The notes under the pieces: model-generated
What the model was told of the DNA's origin: nothing
Seen by the model: the letters and a program-made list of their open reading frames with translations, nothing else
Databases searched by the model: none
Position numbers and translations under genes: made by a program
Shown: positions 58,390 through 64,000 of the stretch, piece after piece
How positions within the stretch are numbered: position 1 is the first letter of the stretch
How the letters are laid out: each line of letters begins with the position of its first letter
From: Arabidopsis thaliana
Lineage: Eukaryota; Streptophyta; Magnoliopsida; Brassicales; Brassicaceae
NCBI RefSeq assembly: GCF_000001735.4
Contig: NC_003075.7
Coordinates: 5,519,001 to 5,583,000 of the forward strand
DNA: 64,000 nucleotides
Direction of reading: 5' to 3'

Positions 58390-59779
58390 CTATACTTGTG
58401 CATAATACTGGCCAAGACCTCCACAACGACCACCACCAAATATACCTCCAACACTGCCAAAACGTCCACCAAAACGGCCGCCAATACCTCCATTACAAGA
58501 ATAGCCAAGGTATGAATCTCTCATTAGTAGAGCCGTCTTAACTACAAGTTCCTTTCCTGCCATGTCACTACCATTAAGTTCCAATGCCTTATTTGCGCCT
58601 TCTTTTAGATCAATGTAAGCAAATCTGTAAAAAAAACATGGGTTTTTACTAAAAACTTTTTAGTTAACCTTTAAATTTACTTGTCATAAATTTGAGGAAA
58701 TCACAAACCCTTTGATAGCACCGGTTCAGGGTTTGTTGGAATAAAAACCCTTGTGATCTCTCCACATGCACTGAAATGTTTACTTGATATCATCCTCCGG
58801 AAGCGAAGAGCCAAATCCTTTAACGTAAATCGTTTGAACACTACCACCACCAGTGAGATCAGTCCAATAATTTCAAGAGAGATACATTATCTACGTACAC
58901 AAGAACATCTAACAAAAACATGGAAAAATCAATTTACCTGCCTCTCTCAGCAACCACTTCATCATTAGAATCTTTATCTGCTGGATCTAGCTTCTGTCGT
59001 AGCATGTTTACATTTTCATAAACAAGTAATTAGAGAACCGTTTGATATTTATATAGGTACAAAAACACAAAAAGTAGCTTGATCATAGTAAAAAAAACTA
59101 TATATACAAAGTTAGTGATTAAAAAAATATACAAAACTCAAGACATGACAAGAATGAGATATAAAGTATATCACCTTCTCATCATGAGAATCATCTTCTA
59201 ATTCTTCCTCATCAGAAGATTAATCATCCTCAGAGGAACTGCTCGCTACGAGATTCTTGGTTTCAGGAACTTCCTGATCAATTTAAAAGTAAAAGCAAAG
59301 TCATATTTACATAATTATAAAGTAAGAAGGCCGCAATTGTATAACAATTTTGATTAGGAAACGGAAACAAAGCTCTATATCATCTGAAGACGAACTGTCA
59401 GATGAGTCCTCGCTATCTGAAGCAGCCATAGCAAGAGTCTTCTTGGCAGGAACATTCTTACCCTGAATTGTTTAAAGATAATATTAAGAAGCTACTTCAT
59501 GAAAACATTAATTGAACGTAAATAATACTAGAATATATACTTCACTGAATAAAAAAAATTCATAAAGAGAAAAAAAATAAAAACAAAATAAAGTTATACC
59601 TTCATTGAGGTTAACATCGCCTTTAGATCTGAATTTGTCGCACACAAATTCATCTTTGAGGTCAACAAATCTACATTTGTCGCACACAAGTCCATTTTTG
59701 AGGTCAATAGATCCACTTTTCTTGCTAACAAATCGACCTTTGTTTCCATCACCTGAAGAAAGTTGGTGAATCCTTCCAT
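58390..59779 (-). pseudogene. Nucleolin-like protein copy 1, decayed
   Basis: Minus-strand exons in order: 59779-59600 (60 codons, MEGFTNFLQ, then repeats of KVDLL, SKMDLCATN), 59462 to about 59370 (GKNVPAKKT, then an acidic Ser/Asp tract), 59270-59170 (EVPETKNL, SSSSEDD, stop, SSDEEELEDDSHDEK), 58860-58700 (QTIYVKGFGSSLPEDDIK, truncated), and 58620-58390 (FAYIDLKEGANKALELNGSD, then a Gly/Arg-rich tail). The layout of acidic N part, RRM (RNP-2 and RNP-1) and Gly/Arg-rich tail is that of plant nucleolin, an rRNA processing protein of the nucleolus. An in-frame TAA and a deletion in the RRM exon inactivate it. The first exon is not part of ordinary nucleolins. Confidence 0.6.
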
Positions 59780-60040
59780 TGTCTCCTGTTATTTAAATTG
59801 AGATGATGATTACTTAGTTCTAGGATTTCTTGCTAGACTTTCCCATTGAGAACGATTAGAAGTTTTGAGAAGAGCGACTGAGAGAGAGAGAGGGACGCAA
59901 AATTCAGTTTTAGGTCTACGATTTCTTTTTCCTTTGTTCTTTTAATTTTGGTTAGGGTTATCTTATAAGGAAAACGTGTTGCACAAGTAAAATATACAAA
60001 TACTTTGTCCCTTTCTTATTATATAAAAGAACTATGATAG

Positions 60041-60988
60041 TGTTGGGATTGGATTGGGCCTACTCGTCCCAAGGCCCAAACCAAACCAAAGGCCCAAAAC
60101 AGGTTTCGAGCCCAGGGTTGAGAAAAGCGGAGAAAGCCCATTATGGGATGATCAACCACCTTTGTTAAACAGAGTATTAGGTCGAGGGGTAGATTCTTCA
60201 AATCTCCTCGACGTGCGTCCTACACAGAGTGGTATAAATACGGAATAGCATGTCTTGTCAAAGAAAGGGGGATCCAGGCTGACACACAAAGACAGAGAGA
60301 CGCTCCTCAACGTTCACAAGCTCCTCACCTCGTTCCAAGCTCCTCAAGCAATCAGCTCTTCCTCGTCAACAAGCTCCTCAGCTCGTCCTGGACAACAAGC
60401 GATCAGCTCGTCTTCGTCAACAAGCTCATCAACTCGTCATGCACAACAAGCAATCAGCTCGTTTTCATCCTTGGATCGTCCAGCTCGCAACCCATCCTTG
60501 GACACGAAGCTCATCTTCGGGAACCAGGATCGTCCACAAGCAATCAGCTTGTTCTCATCTTGGATCGTCCAGCTCGAAATCCGTCTTTGGACGCGAAGAA
60601 CACCTTCAGATGTCAGGATCATCTTAAGGAATTAAGCTCGTCCTTATACGTCAAGGCCGTCCTCGGACATCAAGATCGCCTTTCCGGCCACTATCCCGTC
60701 TTGCACCAACTATCGGCTCGTTCTTTCTCCATCCATACTCGTTAACAAATCATCCTTTGTAATCTGTCCGATTCGCCTAAGTCGCTAGCTCGTTATTAAC
60801 AGAAATATTCTTTTTCCTGTCCCCAGAGATCTCATTTTCATACTTGTGTGATTAGTGCATAAACAGATAGTCCGTCTAGTCGCGGTAATCCATGTTACGC
60901 TTGCAGATCGAAAGTGTTAGAAAACGTTTTAGGTTTGCACGCATGTGTTGGGCTCGTTTAGCCTCATGGTTTTAGGTCTAGCGTAACA
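60041..60988. mobile_element. Probable solo LTR
   Basis: The block starts TGTTGGGATT and ends GCGTAACA. It contains a TATA-like GGTATAAATACGG at 60230 and is more GC-rich than its surroundings. Repeats of CAAGCAATCAGCTCGT and TTGGATCGTCCAGCTCG, about 55-60 bp apart, fill 60330-60580. No matching 5 bp duplication was found (GATAG left, TCCCT right), so the borders are tentative. No coding function is proposed for the frames inside it. Confidence 0.45.
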
Positions 60989-61235
60989 TCCCTAATTAAA
61001 TTGAGTTTTAATTAATTTTTCAAGAAAAAAAGTTTAAATTATTGTTTTATTTGGACAACTTCTTTAAAATTATTGTTTTTTAAAATTTTGTAACACGAGA
61101 ATAGATTAGAAAATTTGTTGTCAATGGTCAAGAAACAAAATGAACAAAATTAGCTATCGTTTGTCTTTATGTCGATGAAGGTAGTCTTCTTGAATGCACT
61201 AAGTCTGTTTTCCTCGACCACCAAAGACCAAACCC

Positions 61236-62270
61236 TCAACAGCGGCCACAGCGACCATAACCTCCACAACGACCACCACCAAATATGCCACCAACAAAGC
61301 CAAAACGTCCGCGAAAACGGCCGCCAAAACCAGGATATCTACCAGAATAGCCAGGGTTGGAATCTCTCATCGGTAGCGGCACCGTCTTTACAACAAGTTC
61401 CTTTCCTGTCATCTTACTTCCACTAAGTTCCAATGCCTTCTTTGCCTTCTTTTAGATCAATGTAAGCAAATCTGTAAGAAGATAAATAAAACATTGCTTC
61501 TTCAGTTAACCTTTTCTCTCTAGTAGTAGTCACAAAAATTAAGGAGGAAATAATCACAAACCCTTTGATAGCACCGGTTGAAGGGTTTCTTGGAACAAAA
61601 ACTCTAGTGATCTCTCCACATACACTGAAATGTTTACTTAATGCACTCTTGATATCATCATCCTCAGAAAACGAAGAGCCAAATCCTTCAACATAAATCG
61701 TTTGAAAACTACCACCACCAGTGTCAATCCAATAATTTCAAGAATCAACACAAGAACATCTAACAGAAACAAATCTCCCAAACATGGAAAAATCAATTTA
61801 CCTGCCTCTCTCAGTAACCACTTCATTAGAATCTTTATCTGCTGAATATGAAATACTAGTAGGCAGATCTAGCTTCTGTCATATCATGTTTACATTTTCA
61901 TAAACAAGTAATTAGCAAACCGTTTAATATTTATATAGGTTAAAAAATGAATACAACATCTAGGTTGATCCCTAGTAAACAAAATACATACGCAATACTA
62001 TAAACTCATGACATAACAAGAATGAGATATAAAGTATCACCTTCTCATCATGAGAATTATCTTTTGATTCATCCTTAGATGCAATGCTCTCTGCCTTCGC
62101 CGTTAAAGAACCATTTTTATCAGCTGCATCTAGATTTTTGGTTTCAGAAACTCCCTGAAAATATTAGTTATAGGAAAGTAAGTTAGCGTATATATACTCT
62201 AAAGAGAAAAGGTCTAAAATTGCATAAAACTAAAAAAAGGTAACAGAAGAAGAGTCTTAAGACTTCTTTG
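61236..62270 (-). pseudogene. Nucleolin-like protein copy 2, 5'-truncated
   Basis: Minus-strand pieces: 62255 region (AKKS, stop, DSSS), 62160-62042 (GVSETKNLDAADKNG, ending DNSHDEK), 61875-61800 (KLDLPTSISYSADKD), 61735-61560 (QTIYVEGFGSSFSEDDDIKS, EITRVFVPRN) and 61470-61236 (ALELSGSKMTGKELVVKT, then a Gly/Arg/Phe-rich tail). The RRM exon is complete here, unlike in copy 1. A small MITE and then an LTR cut off the 5' part. The two copies were probably formed by a local duplication. Confidence 0.55.
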
Positions 62271-62286
62271 CAGTATAGTTCGATAG

Positions 62287-62435
62287 TATCTCCAATGTCC
62301 AACTCTATTTTAGAGTAAATATAGTTGATTTTGCTCTATTGTATATCTTCAAAATAGAGTTACACATACAATGGAGCAAAATCAACAATATTTTCTCTAA
62401 AATAGAGGAAAATATAGAGTTGGGTATTAGAGATA
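62287..62435. mobile_element. Short MITE next to nucleolin copy 2
   Basis: ATCTCCAATGTCCAACTCTA at the left and TAGAGTTGGGTATTAGAGAT at the right are imperfect inverted ends of a roughly 150 bp AT-rich palindrome. It resembles the 'GAGCATCTCCA' MITE class. The target duplication is unclear. Confidence 0.6.
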
Positions 62436-62679
62436 GGTCTTAGTAAAAGAAAAGGAAACAAAGCAGTGTTTGAAGATAATAAGAAAATCACGAATTGAAT
62501 AAAAATAATACTAGAATATATTAAACATATAAAGCAACTTAAGTTTCAACTTTCATATAGTCATACTGTAACGACCGCGTCCCGCGTTCATAAAAAAGGC
62601 CGGTTTGTTTTAAGAGAAAACTAGATCATGGTCGAGGAACGGACCAAAATACTTAGTAGGAAGAACGAGAAAGTTCAAG

Positions 62680-62880
62680 CCGAACCAGCTAGGTGAGCTG
62701 GACAAGCTGGATGAACTAGCTAGCTAAGCTAGGTGAGCTAAACCAGCTGTAAAACTAGCTAGCTCAGCTAGGTGAGCTGACCGACAGCTCGACTGAGCTC
62801 GGTGAGCTAATCAAGTACTGACCCAGCTGGGTGGTCCGGTCAGCTGACACTCGAGCTGGTGGACTGTGGTAGCTCACGGG
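62680..62880. repeat. GCTAGGTGAGCTG repeats in the LTR
   Basis: The words AGCTAGGTGAGCTG and ACTAGCTAGCT recur at irregular 20-45 bp spacing. Confidence 0.7.
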
Positions 62881-62924
62881 TGAAGAGGTGTCTCGGCCAA
62901 AAGGTGTAACGTCGAGCGGGTACC

Positions 62925-63045
62925 AACGAACGGTTGCATCGCCCAAAGGATGCAAGGAACAGATGTGACCTTTCGAAAGGATGCAAAGAACGGATGTGAC
63001 CTTTCGGAAGGGTGCAAGGACCGGATGTGATGCTTCGGGAAGCAT
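62925..63045. repeat. ~33 bp repeat, three copies, in the LTR
   Basis: AAGGATGCAAGGAACAGATG, then TGACCTTTCG, recurs three times (62955, 62988, 63020) just upstream of the TATA box. Confidence 0.75.
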
Positions 63046-63284
63046 CCATTCGCCTCCTATATAAGGGAGGACGCCCAAGGCATCTCACATCATCTCACAA
63101 CATGCAAAACACCATAAAACATTCTTAAAGGAGTTCCAACACATCCTAGAGTTGTTGGTCGGAAAGGGGGTGCGGCTCGGCGAGTATAACTCGACCGAAC
63201 TGATGCGCATGCTACCTCCCGATCCAACGGTTCGATGGAGTGTAGAGGATGGAGAGGGTAGACCGTTCGGCTTAGAGACGAATC

Positions 63285-63450
63285 GGATCTGGTAGACCGA
63301 TCGTTGGATCAGATCGGCCAGACCGATCGTCAGACGGATCGGATCGGCCAGACGGATCGGACAGACCGATCGTCGGACGGGTCGGATGGGACATGCCGAT
63401 CGTCTGACGGATCGGGTCGGACAGACCGATCGTCGGATGGGATGGATCGA
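63285..63450. repeat. GGACAGACCGATCGTCGGA repeats in the LTR
   Basis: The word RGACCGATCGTYGGA recurs about every 35-45 bp (63293, 63322, 63362, 63423) with GGATCGG spacers. Confidence 0.75.
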
Positions 63451-64000
63451 GAAAAGTGTTCGAGGAAGCACAAGGATAAGTGCATCCGAACACACCCAAG
63501 GATCGCCCATGGATGCAATCTTACCGATAAAGGGAGAAAGCACCAAGAATGGGTAAGGAACGTGATTCACCATATAGGATCAACATCGCGGCCGCCTTCA
63601 TGTATCTATCTCCTCAGCCATGGTGAAACCGATCAGAGATCGGTAAGACCAAAGGGTGACTCGACGGATAACCAACGGGAAAGTCCACGGTGGGAACCGA
63701 TGGACAAAACGGATGTTGGACCCGCGAGCAAACCTAAGGCCGACGGAAGAAAGATTTCATGGGCTAGCCTACGATGATCCAGTGGATGAATCCACGGACC
63801 CTTGGGTGTGATAAGGATATCGTTCGGACCGCATGGATGGATCATTAAGCCGAAAGCTTTATCGACCACCATGGACCGGACGGGTAAACGGTTAGTAAAC
63901 CGTGGGCGGTCGTAGTGTTAAACGACCGGAACGGAAACATGGATGGTTCGATAAGCCGATGGCTCAATCGTCCACCATGTAGCCGGAGGGGCGTACGTTT

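Larger units (their letters stand above)
62567..64000 (+). mobile_element. LTR retrotransposon, start of a GC-rich long terminal repeat
   Basis: The left end reads TGTAACGACCGCGTCCCGCG, a start typical of Ty3/Gypsy LTRs. GC content rises sharply compared with the left neighbour. A TATATAAGG box at 63058-63066 suggests the promoter. The segment continues past the window end, so the right border, primer-binding site and coding part are not visible. Orientation (+) is inferred from the TG start and TATA. Confidence 0.65.

Noticed and set aside
60255-60745. Ser-rich frames in the LTR-like block
   Set aside because: They come from GC-rich short repeats (AGCTCGTC words), with no conserved domain. 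A coding role is unlikely.

Overview
This is plant nuclear DNA: AT-rich, with GT-AG introns, Helitrons, MULEs, hAT and Harbinger MITEs, LTR fragments and a plastid DNA insertion. Four host genes are recognisable: a GPI-anchored lipid-transfer protein (17.8-19.2 kb), a SAH7/Ole e 1-like secreted protein (31.6-32.3 kb), a Sec14/CRAL-TRIO protein (32.5-33.7 kb) and a purine permease (47.0-48.3 kb). From memory, this is the order of A. thaliana At4g08670, At4g08685, At4g08690 and At4g08700. The window therefore looks like a TE-swollen version of that chromosome 4 region in Arabidopsis or a close Brassicaceae relative. The species is inferred, not proven.

Layout. 1.2-1.7 kb: 3' end of a LINE with a poly(A) tail. 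About 1.9-17.2 kb: a very large MULE (element 1). It carries a broken DUF1985-Ulp1 protease gene, two GRF-zinc-finger genes, a possible Ptta/En/Spm-type gene, an OB-fold gene and a decayed MURA transposase. Its non-coding DNA is saturated with one short motif, GGCTGAGTTAT, much of it in tandem arrays of four or more different periods. 17.8-19.2 kb: lipid-transfer gene. 20.3-29.7 kb: several Helitrons with A|TC and CTAG|T ends. One is split by a 3.6 kb MULE with 292 bp inverted repeats and an intact three-exon transposase gene. 31.6-33.7 kb: two host genes, tail to tail. 34-44 kb: foldback MITEs, a retroposon with a 15 bp duplication, a nested pair of elements with 10 and 11 bp duplications, a Harbinger MITE and a hAT element with an 8 bp duplication. 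45.6-46.6 kb: scrambled plastid DNA (trnV-GAC/rps12 spacer plus rpl2).

48.37-56.60 kb (element 3): an 8.2 kb VANDAL-type MULE with short inverted repeats and a 10 bp duplication, inserted 87 bp upstream of the purine permease start codon. It holds an almost intact DUF1985 gene resembling VANC, a small GRF gene and a disabled transposase. Its non-coding DNA is rich in RTAATACTR. This equals the YAGTATTAY target that I recall for the A. thaliana VANDAL21 anti-silencing protein VANC21. 57.8-62.2 kb: decayed nucleolin-like copies split by an LTR-like block. 62.6-64.0 kb: the start of a GC-rich LTR that runs off the window.

The most interesting reading is that two DUF1985-bearing MULEs lie side by side, each with its own private short DNA word repeated through its non-coding regions. 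Element 3 matches a known anti-silencing code. Element 1 (GGCTGAGTTAT) would be a second code of the same kind that I do not recognise as described.
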